Positions 9,193 to 20,572 of a DNA stretch of 64,000 nt are shown piece by piece (the stretch's first letter is position 1; each line of letters opens with the position of its first letter). The DNA is from Pseudomonas fluorescens. GTDB taxonomy: Bacteria; Pseudomonadota; Gammaproteobacteria; Pseudomonadales; Pseudomonadaceae. The position numbers and the translations under genes are program-made. Below the pieces are notes generated by a model that saw only the letters and a list, made by a program, of their open reading frames with translations, searched no databases and was not told where the DNA came from. The stretch spans positions 602,501 through 666,500 of the forward strand of contig NZ_CP078138.1 of assembly GCF_019212185.1 (NCBI RefSeq). Reading direction: 5' to 3'.

Positions 9193-12100
9193 ATGAAAGC
9201 AGGTCTGTACCAACCAGATGAATTCAAGGATAACTGCGGCTTCGGCCTGATAGCCCATATGCAGGGCGAGCCCAGTCATACCCTTTTGCAAACGGCCATT
9301 GAGGCCCTGACCTGCATGACCCACCGTGGTGGGATCAACGCCGACGGCAAGACCGGTGACGGTTGCGGTCTGCTTATTCAGAAGCCGGACCAGTTCCTGC
9401 GAGCGATCGCCCAGGAAACCTTCGGCGTCGAAATGCCCAAGCAATATGCAGTGGGCATGGTGTTTTTCAACCAGGATCCGGTGAAAGCCGAAGCTGCTCG
9501 CGAGAACATGAACCGCGAGATCCTGGCTGAGGGCCTGCAATTGATCGGCTGGCGCAAAGTGCCAATCGACACCAGCGTGCTCGGGCGCCTGGCCCTGGAG
9601 CGTTTGCCGCAGATCGAGCAAGTGTTCATCGGTGGTGATGGCCTGAGCGATCAGGACATGGCCATCAAGCTGTTCAGCTCCCGTCGTCGCTCGTCCGTGG
9701 CCAACGCCGCCGACACCGACCACTACGTCTGCAGCTTTTCCCACAAGACCATTATCTACAAAGGCCTGATGATGCCGGCGGACCTCACCGCCTTCTATCC
9801 AGACCTCAGCGACCAGCGCCTGCAAACCGCAATCTGCGTGTTCCACCAGCGCTTCTCCACCAACACTTTGCCGAAATGGCCGTTGGCCCAACCGTTCCGC
9901 TTCCTGGCGCACAACGGCGAGATCAACACCATCACCGGCAACCGCAACTGGGCCCAGGCCCGTCGCACCAAGTTCACCAACGATTTGATGGACCTGGAAG
10001 AGCTCGGCCCGCTGGTTAACCGCGTGGGTTCCGACTCCTCGAGCATGGACAACATGCTGGAGCTGATGGTCACCGGCGGTATCGACCTGTTTCGTGGCGT
10101 GCGGATGATCATTCCGCCAGCGTGGCAGAACGTCGAGACCATGGACCCGGACCTGCGTGCGTTCTACGAATACAACTCGATGCACATGGAACCGTGGGAC
10201 GGCCCGGCCGGCGTGGTCATGACCGATGGTCGCTACGCGGTGTGCCTGCTCGACCGTAACGGTCTGCGTCCGGCGCGCTGGGTCACCACCAAGAACGGCT
10301 TCATCACCCTGGCCTCGGAAATCGGCGTCTGGAACTACCAGCCTGAAGACGTGATTGCCAAGGGCCGCGTTGGTCCGGGGCAGATCTTTGCCGTGGACAC
10401 TGAAACCGGGCAGATCCTCGACACTGACGCGATCGACAACCGCCTGAAGTCCCGTCATCCGTACAAGCAATGGCTGCGCAAGAATGCCCTGCGTATCCAG
10501 GCGACCATGGAAGACAACGACCACGGCTCGGCGTTCTACGACGTCGATCAGCTCAAGCAATATATGAAGATGTACCAGGTCACCTTCGAGGAGCGTGACC
10601 AGGTACTGCGTCCATTGGGCGAGCAAGGCTACGAAGCCGTGGGCTCGATGGGCGACGATACGCCGATGGCCGTGCTGTCCCAGCGCGTGCGCACGCCGTA
10701 CGACTACTTCCGCCAGCAGTTCGCGCAGGTGACCAACCCGCCGATCGACCCGCTGCGTGAAGCCATCGTCATGTCGCTGGAGATCTGCCTCGGTGCCGAG
10801 CGCAACATCTTCCAGGAGTCGCCGGAGCATGCCTCGCGCGTGATCCTCAGCTCGCCGGTAATCTCGCCGGCCAAGTGGCGCTCGCTGATGAACCTCGATC
10901 GCCCGGGCTTTGAACGCCAGGTCATCGACCTCAACTACGACGAGGCCCTGGGCCTTGAAGCTGCGGTGCGCAACATCGCTGACCAGGCCGAAGAGGCCGT
11001 GCGTGCCGGTCGGACTCAGATCGTCCTGAGCGACCGCCACATTGCGCCCGGCAAACTGCCGGTCCACGCTTCGTTGGCCACCGGCGCGGTGCACCACCGT
11101 CTGACGGAAAAAGGCCTGCGTTGCGACTCCAACATCCTGGTCGAGACCGCCACCGCGCGCGATCCTCACCACTTCGCAGTGTTGATCGGCTTCGGTGCGT
11201 CGGCGGTCTATCCGTTCCTGGCCTACGAAGTGCTGGGTGACCTGATCCGTACCGGTGAAGTGCTGGGCGACCTCTATGAGGTGTTCAAGAACTACCGTAA
11301 AGGCATCACCAAGGGCCTGTTGAAGATCCTCTCGAAGATGGGCATCTCGACCATCGCTTCGTACCGTGGTGCACAGTTGTTTGAGGCCATCGGTCTGTCC
11401 CAGGAAGTCTGCGACCTGAGCTTCCGTGGCGTGCCAAGCCGCATCAAGGGTGCACGTTTCGTCGACATCGAAGCCGAGCAGAAAGCCCTGGCCGTTGAAG
11501 CCTGGAGCCCGCGCAAGCCGATCCAGCAAGGCGGCCTGCTGAAGTTCGTCCACGGTGGCGAATACCACGCCTACAACCCGGACGTGGTCAACACCCTGCA
11601 AGCCGCTGTACAGCAGGGCGACTACAGCAAGTTCAAGGAATACACGACGCTGGTGGACAACCGTCCGGTGTCGATGATCCGCGACCTGTTCAAGGTCAAG
11701 ACCCTCGATACGCCGCTGGACCTCAGCGAAGTCGAGCCGCTGGAGTCGGTGCTCAAGCGCTTTGACTCCGCCGGTATCTCGCTGGGCGCACTGTCGCCGG
11801 AAGCTCACGAAGCCCTGGCCGAAGCCATGAACCGCCTGGGGGCGCGTTCTAACTCCGGTGAAGGTGGTGAAGACCCGGCGCGCTACGGCACCATCAAGAG
11901 CTCGAAAATCAAGCAGGTGGCCACCGGCCGTTTCGGTGTAACCCCGGAATACCTGGTTAACGCCGAAGTGCTGCAGATCAAGGTCGCCCAGGGCGCCAAG
12001 CCGGGCGAGGGTGGTCAATTGCCAGGCGGCAAGGTCAACGGTCTGATCGCCAAACTGCGTTATGCCGTGCCGGGCGTGACTCTGATTTCGCCGCCACCGC

Positions 12101-13638
12101 ACCACGACATCTACTCGATCGAAGACTTGTCGCAGCTGATTTTCGACCTGAAACAGGTCAACCCGAAGGCGCTGGTCTCGGTGAAACTGGTGGCAGAAGC
12201 GGGCGTCGGCACCATCGCTGCCGGTGTGGCCAAGGCCTATGCCGACCTGATCACCATCTCCGGCTACGACGGCGGCACCGGTGCATCGCCGCTGACCTCG
12301 ATCAAGTACGCCGGTGCGCCGTGGGAACTCGGCCTGGCCGAAACCCACCAGACCCTGCGCGGCAACGACCTGCGCGGTAAAGTCCGGGTACAAACCGACG
12401 GTGGCCTGAAAACCGGCCTCGACGTGATCAAGGCGGCCATCATCGGCGCTGAAAGCTTCGGCTTCGGCACCGCGCCAATGATCGCCCTGGGCTGCAAGTA
12501 CCTGCGTATTTGCCACCTGAACAACTGCGCCACCGGCGTGGCAACGCAGAACGAGAAGCTGCGCAAGGATCACTACATCGGCACCGTCGACATGGTGGTG
12601 AACTTCTTCACCTACGTCGCCGAGGAAACTCGTGAGTGGCTGGCCAAGCTGGGCGTGCGTTCCCTCGAGGAACTGATCGGCCGTACCGATCTGCTGGAAA
12701 TCCTCGAAGGCCAGACTGCCAAGCAGCACCACCTGGATCTGACGCCATTGCTCGGCAGCGATCACGTTCCGGCCGACAAGCCGCAGTTCTGCCAAGTCGA
12801 TCGCAACCCGCCGTTCGACAAGGGCCTGCTGGCCGAGAAGATGGTCGATATGGCCACTTCGGCGATCAATGACCTGAGCGGCGCCGAATTCGCCCTGGAT
12901 ATCTGCAACTGCGACCGTTCCATTGGTGCGCGGATCTCCGGCGAAATCGCCCGCAAACACGGCAACCAGGGTATGGCCAATGCGCCAATCACCTTCCGCT
13001 TCAAGGGCACTGCCGGGCAGAGCTTCGGCGTGTGGAACGCCGGCGGCCTGAACATGTACCTGGAAGGCGACGCCAACGACTACGTCGGCAAGGGCATGAC
13101 CGGCGGCAAGCTGGTCATCGTGCCGCCAAAAGGTAGCGTCTACCGCACGCAGGACAGTGCCATTATCGGCAACACCTGCCTGTACGGCGCCACGGGCGGC
13201 AAGCTGTTCGCCGCCGGTACTGCGGGTGAGCGTTTCGCCGTGCGTAACTCCGGTGCCCACACCGTCGTGGAAGGCACTGGCGATCACTGCTGCGAGTACA
13301 TGACCGGTGGTTTCGTCTGCGTCCTGGGCAAGACCGGTTACAACTTCGGCTCTGGCATGACCGGCGGTTTCGCCTATGTGCTCGACCAGGACAACAGCTT
13401 CGTTGACCGGGTCAACCACGAACTGGTGGAAATCCAGCGGATCAGCGGCGAGGCGATGGAAGCCTATCGCAGCCACCTGCAGAACGTGCTGAACGAGTAC
13501 GTCGAGGAAACCGATAGCGAGTGGGGTCGTGAACTCGCCGAGAACCTTGATGACTATCTGCGTCGTTTCTGGCTGGTCAAGCCGAAGGCTGCCAACCTGA
13601 AGTCGTTGCTTTCCAGCACCCGTGCCAACCCGCAGTGA
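9193..13638 (+). CDS. gltB: Glutamate synthase (NADPH) large subunit GltB
   Basis: GltB makes two glutamates from glutamine and 2-oxoglutarate with electrons from NADPH supplied through GltD. The class II glutamine amidotransferase domain begins at Cys15 ([13 protein letters not shown]), so a 14-residue propeptide must be removed. The central domain follows, then the FMN-binding alpha/beta barrel with [10 protein letters not shown] (about 897-906) and the 3Fe-4S cysteines in [12 protein letters not shown] (about 1102-1113), and the C-terminal beta-helix (about 1230-1470) with repeated Gly-rich turns. The ATG at 9193 is preferred to GTG at 9187 because [11 protein letters not shown] is the family N-terminus. 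Length 1481 aa is normal. gltD follows after 33 bases. Confidence 0.97.
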   Translation: MKAGLYQPDEFKDNCGFGLIAHMQGEPSHTLLQTAIEALTCMTHRGGINADGKTGDGCGLLIQKPDQFLRAIAQETFGVEMPKQYAVGMVFFNQDPVKAEAARENMNREILAEGLQLIGWRKVPIDTSVLGRLALERLPQIEQVFIGGDGLSDQDMAIKLFSSRRRSSVANAADTDHYVCSFSHKTIIYKGLMMPADLTAFYPDLSDQRLQTAICVFHQRFSTNTLPKWPLAQPFRFLAHNGEINTITGNRNWAQARRTKFTNDLMDLEELGPLVNRVGSDSSSMDNMLELMVTGGIDLFRGVRMIIPPAWQNVETMDPDLRAFYEYNSMHMEPWDGPAGVVMTDGRYAVCLLDRNGLRPARWVTTKNGFITLASEIGVWNYQPEDVIAKGRVGPGQIFAVDTETGQILDTDAIDNRLKSRHPYKQWLRKNALRIQATMEDNDHGSAFYDVDQLKQYMKMYQVTFEERDQVLRPLGEQGYEAVGSMGDDTPMAVLSQRVRTPYDYFRQQFAQVTNPPIDPLREAIVMSLEICLGAERNIFQESPEHASRVILSSPVISPAKWRSLMNLDRPGFERQVIDLNYDEALGLEAAVRNIADQAEEAVRAGRTQIVLSDRHIAPGKLPVHASLATGAVHHRLTEKGLRCDSNILVETATARDPHHFAVLIGFGASAVYPFLAYEVLGDLIRTGEVLGDLYEVFKNYRKGITKGLLKILSKMGISTIASYRGAQLFEAIGLSQEVCDLSFRGVPSRIKGARFVDIEAEQKALAVEAWSPRKPIQQGGLLKFVHGGEYHAYNPDVVNTLQAAVQQGDYSKFKEYTTLVDNRPVSMIRDLFKVKTLDTPLDLSEVEPLESVLKRFDSAGISLGALSPEAHEALAEAMNRLGARSNSGEGGEDPARYGTIKSSKIKQVATGRFGVTPEYLVNAEVLQIKVAQGAKPGEGGQLPGGKVNGLIAKLRYAVPGVTLISPPPHHDIYSIEDLSQLIFDLKQVNPKALVSVKLVAEAGVGTIAAGVAKAYADLITISGYDGGTGASPLTSIKYAGAPWELGLAETHQTLRGNDLRGKVRVQTDGGLKTGLDVIKAAIIGAESFGFGTAPMIALGCKYLRICHLNNCATGVATQNEKLRKDHYIGTVDMVVNFFTYVAEETREWLAKLGVRSLEELIGRTDLLEILEGQTAKQHHLDLTPLLGSDHVPADKPQFCQVDRNPPFDKGLLAEKMVDMATSAINDLSGAEFALDICNCDRSIGARISGEIARKHGNQGMANAPITFRFKGTAGQSFGVWNAGGLNMYLEGDANDYVGKGMTGGKLVIVPPKGSVYRTQDSAIIGNTCLYGATGGKLFAAGTAGERFAVRNSGAHTVVEGTGDHCCEYMTGGFVCVLGKTGYNFGSGMTGGFAYVLDQDNSFVDRVNHELVEIQRISGEAMEAYRSHLQNVLNEYVEETDSEWGRELAENLDDYLRRFWLVKPKAANLKSLLSSTRANPQ

Positions 13639-15090
<1,452 letters not shown>

Positions 15091-15120
15091 AACCGATTTC
15101 GATTTGAAATGGGATCAAAT

Positions 15121-15209
15121 GTGGGAGCGAGCCTGCTCGCGAAAGCGGTCTGTCAGCCAACATCAATGTTGGATGTACCGGCCCCTTCGCGAGCAGGCTC
15201 GTTCCCACA
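15121..15209. repeat. Inverted pair of REP palindromes (REPIN type)
   Basis: Two copies of a pseudomonad REP sequence face each other: 15121-15145 and, in reverse complement with one or two differences, 15184-15209. The 38-base spacer itself holds the small palindrome CCAACATCAATGTTGG. The unit sits between the convergent end of gltD and the hemE promoter region and may also protect the gltD mRNA end. The same REP core recurs at 31692 inside another gene. Confidence 0.85.
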
Positions 15210-15342
15210 GTTGTTTCGCGGAGTTGCTAAACTCCGTATTTCATTGCGACAAATTGACCCGATAGACAAAAGGCTGACCTGCATTCGTGCCTTTTGCGTC
15301 CGGCTCTGAGAAAATGCCCGCACTTTTTTTCCGGATGCCGAC

Positions 15343-16410
15343 ATGACTGCCCTGAAGAACGACCGTTTCCTTCGCGCCCTGCTCAAGCAACCCGTAGACG
15401 TCACGCCCGTGTGGATGATGCGTCAGGCCGGTCGCTACCTGCCTGAATACCGCGCCAGCCGCGCCAAGGCCGGTGACTTCATGAGCCTGTGCATGAACCC
15501 ATCGTTCGCTTGCGAAGTCACGTTGCAGCCGCTCGACCGTTATCCACAGCTGGATGCGGCGATCCTGTTCTCCGATATTCTGACCATCCCCGATGCCATG
15601 GGCCAGGGCCTGTACTTCGAAACCGGTGAAGGTCCGCGCTTCAAGAAAGTCGTCAGCACCCTGGCCGACATCGAAGCTCTGCCAATTCCAGATCCGCACA
15701 AAGACCTCGGCTACGTGATGGACGCAGTCAGCACCATCCGTCGCGAACTGAATGGCCGTGTGCCGCTGATCGGTTTTGCCGGCAGCCCGTGGACCCTGGC
15801 CACCTACATGGTCGAAGGCGGCTCGTCGAAAGACTACCGCAAGACCAAAACCATGCTCTACGACAACCCGCAGGCCCTGCACCTGTTGCTGGACAAGCTG
15901 GCCCAGACCGTCACCAGCTACCTCAACGGCCAGATTATGGCGGGCGCGCAAGCGGTGCAGATCTTCGACAGCTGGGGCGGTAGCCTGTCGGCGGCGGCCT
16001 ACCAGGAGTTCTCCCTGGCCTACATGAAGAAAATCGTCAGCGGCCTGATTCGTGAGCACGAAGGGCGCAAGGTGCCGGTGATCCTGTTCACCAAGGGCGG
16101 TGGCCTGTGGCTGGAAAGCATCGCCGATGCCGGTGCAGATGCACTGGGCCTGGACTGGACTTGCGACATTGGCAGCGCCCGCGAGCGCGTCGGCAGCAAA
16201 GTCGCCCTGCAAGGCAACATGGACCCGACCGTGCTGTACGCCAAGCCAGAAACCATTCGCAGCGAAGTCGGGCGGATCCTCGCCAGCTACGGCAAAGGCA
16301 GCGGCCACGTGTTCAACCTCGGCCACGGCATCACCCCGGAAGTCGATCCGGAACACGCCGGTGCCTTCCTGCGTGCGGTGCACGAGTTGTCGGCGCAGTA
16401 TCACGAGTGA
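15343..16410 (+). CDS. hemE: Uroporphyrinogen decarboxylase HemE
   Basis: HemE removes four carboxyl groups from uroporphyrinogen III to give coproporphyrinogen III in heme synthesis. The conserved N-terminal block [20 protein letters not shown] (about residues 17-36) contains the substrate-binding Arg and Gly residues, with [12 protein letters not shown] near 82-93, the second signature [13 protein letters not shown] (about 145-157) and the C-terminal [15 protein letters not shown] (about 325-339). Length 355 aa is standard. It is a single gene with a strong intrinsic terminator directly downstream. Confidence 0.97.
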   Translation: MTALKNDRFLRALLKQPVDVTPVWMMRQAGRYLPEYRASRAKAGDFMSLCMNPSFACEVTLQPLDRYPQLDAAILFSDILTIPDAMGQGLYFETGEGPRFKKVVSTLADIEALPIPDPHKDLGYVMDAVSTIRRELNGRVPLIGFAGSPWTLATYMVEGGSSKDYRKTKTMLYDNPQALHLLLDKLAQTVTSYLNGQIMAGAQAVQIFDSWGGSLSAAAYQEFSLAYMKKIVSGLIREHEGRKVPVILFTKGGGLWLESIADAGADALGLDWTCDIGSARERVGSKVALQGNMDPTVLYAKPETIRSEVGRILASYGKGSGHVFNLGHGITPEVDPEHAGAFLRAVHELSAQYHE

Positions 16411-16422
16411 TCGTGACCCGAT

Positions 16423-16455
16423 AAAAAACGCCCGGCAAATGCCGGGCGTTTTTTT
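16423..16455 (+). terminator. Intrinsic terminator of hemE
   Basis: An A-run, then ACGCCCGGC-aaat-GCCGGGCGT, then seven T. The symmetric A and T flanks make it potentially active in both directions. Confidence 0.92.
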
Positions 16456-16528
16456 GCACGCAGATTAAGTTTCAATTCAGCGAGCCTGTTTACGCTGAGT
16501 CCATCGAAATCCAGATGGAACCATCGCC

Positions 16529-16876
16529 ATGAAAGCACACTACCTCGCTCTGCTCGTTGCCCCCCTGTTCAGCACCGCGGTCCTGGCTGCCGGTTACACC
16601 GGGCCGGGTGCCGAGCCCATCACCACGGTGGCCGCGGCCAACGAAGCGGCTGACGACACGCCTGTCGTCCTGCAGGGCTTTGTGGTGAAGAAGCTGAACA
16701 ACGACGACAAATACGAGTTCAAGGATTCCAGCGGTACGGTCACCGTTGAAATCGATGATGAGGACCTACCGGCGGTCGCCTTCAACGACAAAACCCGGGT
16801 CAAGCTGACCGGTGAAGTGGAAAAGGGCCTGCTCAAGCGTGAGATCGATGTCGATCGGGTGGAAATTCTCAACTAA
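16529..16876 (+). CDS. Periplasmic bacterial OB-fold (YgiW/YdeI family) stress protein
   Basis: A 115-residue exported protein: a clear signal peptide with cleavage after AVLA (about residue 20), then one bacterial OB-fold domain. The core pattern (VVLQGFVVKKLNNDDKYEF, then SSGTVTVEIDDEDL, RVKLTGEVEK and VDRVEIL) matches the YgiW/YdeI/NirD group of small periplasmic proteins linked to stress tolerance in enterobacteria. No catalytic residue is expected. It is monocistronic, with hemE upstream behind a terminator and its own terminator at 16893. The specific role in Pseudomonas is unknown to me. Confidence 0.85.
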   Translation: MKAHYLALLVAPLFSTAVLAAGYTGPGAEPITTVAAANEAADDTPVVLQGFVVKKLNNDDKYEFKDSSGTVTVEIDDEDLPAVAFNDKTRVKLTGEVEKGLLKREIDVDRVEILN

Positions 16877-16892
16877 GACCGTGTTTCTCCCC

Positions 16893-16917
16893 AAGGGCCG
16901 CCATGCGGCCCTTTTTT
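16893..16917 (+). terminator. Intrinsic terminator after the OB-fold protein gene
   Basis: AAGGGCCGC (16893-16901), three-base loop CAT, GCGGCCCTT and a T-run that ends just before the convergent transporter gene. Confidence 0.88.
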
Positions 16918-16920
16918 GCG

Positions 16921-18198
16921 TCAGGACTTGGCGCTCTCTGCCAGGGTCGGCAACTTCGCCAGCTTCAATGCGACCAGCAGTGCAATCACCAGCAGCGTGC
17001 CGATGAACAACCCGATGCCGTTCCAGCCGCCCTGGTGCCAGAACACGCCGCCCACCGTGCCGGCGATGCTTCCCCCGGCGTAGTAGCTGAACAGGTACAG
17101 CGACGATGCCTGGCCCTTGGCTTTGGTGGCGCGGCGGCCGATCCAGCTGCTGGCGACCGAATGTGCGCCGAAGAAGCCGAAGGTGAAGATCAGCATGCCG
17201 AGAATCACCAGCGGCAGCGGGCTGAGCATGGTCACCGCGAGACCGGCGAGCATCAGCACAATAGTGCCCCACAGCACTTTACGGCGTCCCAGGCGGTCCG
17301 CCAGCGAGCCGATTTTCGCCGAACTGTAGATCCCCGACAGGTACACCACCGACAGCAGCCCGACGAAGGCCTGGTCCATGTGGTAAGGCGCGGCCAGCAG
17401 GCGGTAGCCGATGTAGTTGAACAGGGTGACGAAGGCGCCCATCAGCACAAAGGCCTCAAGGAACAGCAGCGGCAGGCCGGCGTCGCGAAAGTGCATGGTG
17501 AAGCCGTCCAGCAGGCTGCGCGGGTGCAGGGAACGTGAGCGGAAGTTGCGCGACTCGGGCAGGACTTTCCAGAACAGCGCGGCGGCGATCAGGGCCAGAC
17601 CGCCGATCACCAGCATCGCGGTGTGCCAACTGACGAAGTCGATCAGCACCCCGACGATCAATCGTCCGCTCATCCCGCCAATGGCATTGCCGCCGATGTA
17701 CAGGCCCATCGCCAGGCCGATGTGTTGTGGATGAATTTCTTCGCTCAGGTAAGTCATGGCCACCGCCGCCAGCCCGCTCAGGGACAGGCCGGTCAGGGCG
17801 CGCATCAGCAGAATGCCTTCCCAGGTCGGCATCAGCGCGCTGGCCAGGGTGCAAAGGGCAGCGGCGAACAACGCGGCGACCATCACCGGCTTGCGCCCGA
17901 TGCGGTCGGAGATGGGGCCGGTGATCAGCAGGCCGATGGCGAGCATGCCGGTGGAGACCGAAAGGATCAGGCTGCTCTGCGCCGCGTTGATCGAAAACTC
18001 CTGGGAGAACATCGGCATCATCGGCTGCACGCAGTACAGCAGGGCGAAGGTCGCGAAGCCGCCGCAGAACAGCGCCAGCACCGTGCGCAGGAACATCGGC
18101 GTGCCTTTTTCGATGTAGATCTCGTTCAGCGAATTGAGTTGATCGTCCAGCGCGGTGGGGGGGAGATCATGGGCGAGTGGCGCAGCAACAGTTTTCAC
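16921..18198 (-). CDS. MFS transporter, YnfM type
   Basis: A 12-helix major-facilitator protein very similar in pattern to E. coli YnfM, including TLALF-type first helix (TVLALFCGGFATFALLYCVQP), the loop-2/3 motif GPISDRIGRKP and the C-terminal SVASSWIGRRA segment. A long hydrophilic N-terminus precedes the first helix. The GTG at 18198 is chosen because GAGG lies seven bases upstream; a longer frame to 18318 would run across the divergent LysR promoter. About 425 aa, normal for the family. The substrate is not known; such pairs with a divergent LysR gene usually export a small hydrophobic or aromatic compound (inference). Confidence 0.88.
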   Translation of the reverse strand: MKTVAAPLAHDLPPTALDDQLNSLNEIYIEKGTPMFLRTVLALFCGGFATFALLYCVQPMMPMFSQEFSINAAQSSLILSVSTGMLAIGLLITGPISDRIGRKPVMVAALFAAALCTLASALMPTWEGILLMRALTGLSLSGLAAVAMTYLSEEIHPQHIGLAMGLYIGGNAIGGMSGRLIVGVLIDFVSWHTAMLVIGGLALIAAALFWKVLPESRNFRSRSLHPRSLLDGFTMHFRDAGLPLLFLEAFVLMGAFVTLFNYIGYRLLAAPYHMDQAFVGLLSVVYLSGIYSSAKIGSLADRLGRRKVLWGTIVLMLAGLAVTMLSPLPLVILGMLIFTFGFFGAHSVASSWIGRRATKAKGQASSLYLFSYYAGGSIAGTVGGVFWHQGGWNGIGLFIGTLLVIALLVALKLAKLPTLAESAKS

Positions 18199-18260
18199 GG
18201 GGACCTCGGGAGTACAGGGCACAGCAGGCAATGGAAAAAGCATATAGCCGGCTAATGTTT

Positions 18261-18292
18261 CTATCCAATATATTGTTCGACCTGTTTGATAG
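18261..18292. promoter_or_regulatory. Possible LysR operator between the transporter and its regulator
   Basis: CTATC at 18261-18265 and GATAG at 18288-18292 form an outer inverted repeat enclosing the perfect palindrome CAATATATTG (18266-18275). The position in the divergent intergenic region suits the binding site of the LysR protein encoded at 18317. Confidence 0.4.
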
Positions 18293-18316
18293 CTTTCACG
18301 ACCTAATGGAAATCCC

Positions 18317-19204
18317 ATGGAATTGCGTCATCTGCGCTACTTCATCGCCGTCGCCGAAGAACTGCATTTTGGCCGCGCCGCACAGGCACTGGGCATCTCT
18401 CAGCCGCCGCTGAGCCAGCAGATCCAGGTGCTGGAGCAGGAAGTGGGCGCGCGTCTGTTCGAGCGTACCAATCGTCGGGTCGAGCTCAGCGAGGCGGGGC
18501 GTTTGTTTCTCGAGGAGGCGCGGCTGGTGCTGGCGCAAGTCGACAAGGCGGCGGACGTCGCGCGACGGGCGCAACTCGGTGAGCTGGGCGAACTGAAAAT
18601 CGGCTTCACCTCGTCGGCGCCCTTCAACTCGACCATTCCGCAAGCGATCTTCGGCTTTCGCCAGCGCTTCCCGGCAGTGCATCTGAACCTGCGGGAAATG
18701 AGCAGCACCCAGGTGGCCGATGCGCTGGTGGACGAGTCAATCCAGATCGGCATCATGCGCCCCCTGCCGTTGCCGGATTCGCTGCAGGTAGTCGAGCTCA
18801 ACCGTGAACCACTGGTGGCGGTCCTCAGCTCCAAGGATCCGCTGTCGCTGGGCAGCGAGGAAGGCTTGTTCCTCTCGGCCCTGGCCCATGAGCCTTTCGT
18901 GTTTTTCCCGCGCAGCTACGGCAGCGGTCTGTACGCGCAACTGCTGAGCCTGGCCCGCGACGCCGGCTTCAGCCCGCATTTCGCCCAGGAAGCCGGAGAA
19001 GCCATGACCATCATCGGCCTGGTGGCGGCGGGCCTGGGCGTCTCGGTACTGCCGGCGTCCTACCAACGCATGCGCATCGACGGCGTGGTCTACCGCCCCT
19101 TGCTCGACCCGGCGGCGGAGACGGCGGTGTGGCTAGTCCAGCGCAAGGACCAGAAATCGCCGATGGCGCGAGCGTTTGTCGAGTTGCTGACGAGCAGGGT
19201 GTAG
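18317..19204 (+). CDS. LysR-family transcriptional regulator, YnfL type
   Basis: A 295-residue LysR regulator: N-terminal winged helix-turn-helix (about residues 1-60; MELRHLRYFIAVAEELHFGRAA then ALGISQPPLSQQI and LFERTNRRVELSEAG), linker helix and a periplasmic-binding-protein-like effector domain (about 90-290). It is divergent from the YnfM-type transporter with 118 bases between starts, the same arrangement as ynfL/ynfM in E. coli, so it most likely controls that transporter. Effector unknown. Confidence 0.9.
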   Translation: MELRHLRYFIAVAEELHFGRAAQALGISQPPLSQQIQVLEQEVGARLFERTNRRVELSEAGRLFLEEARLVLAQVDKAADVARRAQLGELGELKIGFTSSAPFNSTIPQAIFGFRQRFPAVHLNLREMSSTQVADALVDESIQIGIMRPLPLPDSLQVVELNREPLVAVLSSKDPLSLGSEEGLFLSALAHEPFVFFPRSYGSGLYAQLLSLARDAGFSPHFAQEAGEAMTIIGLVAAGLGVSVLPASYQRMRIDGVVYRPLLDPAAETAVWLVQRKDQKSPMARAFVELLTSRV

Positions 19205-19214
19205 TGGTTGGACG

Positions 19215-19574
19215 TTACGACGCTTTGGGTAATCCATCGGGTTGCTCCAGATCGTCTAGAACACGATTGACCAACAACTCGCCCAGTACGGCCAATTGCT
19301 GAATCGCCAGCGCCACATTACGCCGTGAACCCTCCAACTCGTACGCCAGATCGGTGCTCATGGCATTGAGCGAAGCCAGGGTTTCACTGGCATGACAGAG
19401 CAGGGATTCGGTGTCGACGTTTGGGTTGATGGTGAAGATGTGGCTGATGGGGTCAATTTTGCCAGGTTGCCGCAACCGTGCGCTGACAGTGCGCCCGCTG
19501 AGTTCGGCCAACTTGGAAATGTCAACATCCAGCGCCTCTTGCGATACTGGTGAGTCGGGGAAGTTTGTTTTCAT
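19215..19574 (-). CDS. Small Pseudomonas protein of unknown function (DUF6124/DUF3077-like)
   Basis: A 119-residue protein with the pattern I associate with a family of short Pseudomonas proteins: a variable N-terminus, then FTINPNVDTESLLCHASETLASL and a helical C-terminal half ending QQLAVLGELLVNRVLDDL. No signal peptide or membrane segment. AAGGAG precedes the ATG at 19574. It is convergent with the LysR gene only ten bases away. The family name is from memory and the function is unknown. Confidence 0.75.
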   Translation of the reverse strand: MKTNFPDSPVSQEALDVDISKLAELSGRTVSARLRQPGKIDPISHIFTINPNVDTESLLCHASETLASLNAMSTDLAYELEGSRRNVALAIQQLAVLGELLVNRVLDDLEQPDGLPKAS

Positions 19575-19972
19575 GCCGGAGCTCCTTGCAGGGCTTCAAG
19601 AAGTATTGGCCCAAGGCTGATAGTCGCAATTGAATGGTGGCTACAAGACGTGACGAGCCTAACTAAGTGTCAATCATATAATCAATGAAATTCATCAAAA
19701 TAATGCACATTGGTTAAGTCTAGTGGGTGTCTTCCAGGTGTCTGTAGGGTGATTCATAAAAGTTCGTTTAAAGTTGAGCGGCCTGCAGGATTTTCTGTTT
19801 TGATATTTCTGTAAGTAAAATCCATTCTTTTTGTAGTACGCGTCCGCTTATAAAAAATCCCGCGTCGAGTGCTATTGTTTGAGTCCGAATGCCATGTTTG
19901 TATTGGGAGTTTTGATTGGTCGTCTGCTTGAGGCCGAAAAAATATTGAATGGGTGAAGGTGGTGTTCTAAAG
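19575..19972. other. AT-rich intergenic region before the CI-like regulator
   Basis: About 400 bases between the small unknown gene and the regulator, clearly richer in A/T than the flanks from about 19650 on. An antisense frame extends through it from inside the regulator gene but has no recognisable domain. I see no tRNA, integrase remnant or clear attachment repeat; promoters for both flanking genes must lie here. Confidence 0.5.
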
Positions 19973-20572
19973 ATGCACAGAAAAGAAAAGTCCGAGAGGT
20001 TGAAGAGTAATGTCAGGTATCTGATAGAAAGCCGTGGGGAGACGCGCCTTTCCTTGTGCAACGCCAGCGGTTTGACCAGAACGACGATTTACAACATTCT
20101 CGAGGGTCGCGTTGTGAATGTTCAGCAATCGACCATCAGGAAAATATCCGACTTCTTTGGTGTGTCTTGCACGGAAATAGAGATCGTTGATTTCGAAGAG
20201 AAAGAAACACTGGAAAGCAGTTATTCGGTGTTTGGAAATATGAATCCTGCCGCCGTTCCCATCATCATGGAGAGCGCTGTCGTTTCTAGTCTTGATAAGA
20301 AGATAGGTCAGCTGATCGTATCTCATCCACTGACCTACTATTTTGGTGCCGCAAGTAATCTGATAGGGGTTTTGCTGGAAAGTGACGTTGGCGGATCAAG
20401 CGAGCCGGGGGATCTGCTGATCGTTAGAAAAGGCTTTTGGAGTGGCGAAGGCGAAGGTCTGGTGTACGACTTGATGACGAAAACGGTGTGCGTTGTTCGG
20501 GGCGAAAATTTTGATGAGCGTATGACTGGTGTGGTCGGGGAAATTGTTGAGGAGCGGTTCAATGGCGATTGA
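19973..20572 (+). CDS. CI-like transcriptional regulator (HTH plus LexA/S24-like C-terminal domain)
   Basis: The N-terminal half (about residues 5-65) is a Cro/C1-type helix-turn-helix: LIESRGETRLSLCNASGLTR then TTIYNILEGR and STIRKISDFFGVS. The C-terminal half (about 85-195) contains VLLESDVGGSSEPGDLLIVRKG, resembling the SxxPxxxxGDxxxV core of LexA/S24-type repressors, but the catalytic Ser/Lys dyad cannot be assigned with confidence. The ATG at 19973 has AAGGTGG ten bases upstream; an in-frame ATG at 19949 would add eight residues. The stop overlaps the transporter start, so the two form an operon. Codon use (many A/T-ending codons) differs from neighbouring core genes. Confidence 0.75.
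   Translation: MHRKEKSERLKSNVRYLIESRGETRLSLCNASGLTRTTIYNILEGRVVNVQQSTIRKISDFFGVSCTEIEIVDFEEKETLESSYSVFGNMNPAAVPIIMESAVVSSLDKKIGQLIVSHPLTYYFGAASNLIGVLLESDVGGSSEPGDLLIVRKGFWSGEGEGLVYDLMTKTVCVVRGENFDERMTGVVGEIVEERFNGD

Noticed and set aside
9049..13476. A 1475-codon open frame antisense to gltB.
   Set aside because: It mirrors the codon positions of gltB in high-GC DNA, is rich in His/Asp/Val/Arg and has no domain; the sense gene is certain.
15121..15209. CRISPR-like repeat unit.
   Set aside because: Two inverted copies of a known REP type with no array of direct repeats and spacers.
19768..20061. A 97-codon minus-strand frame reaching from the AT-rich spacer into the CI-like regulator.
   Set aside because: Overlaps the regulator's HTH-coding region antisense, no domain, no convincing ribosome site.
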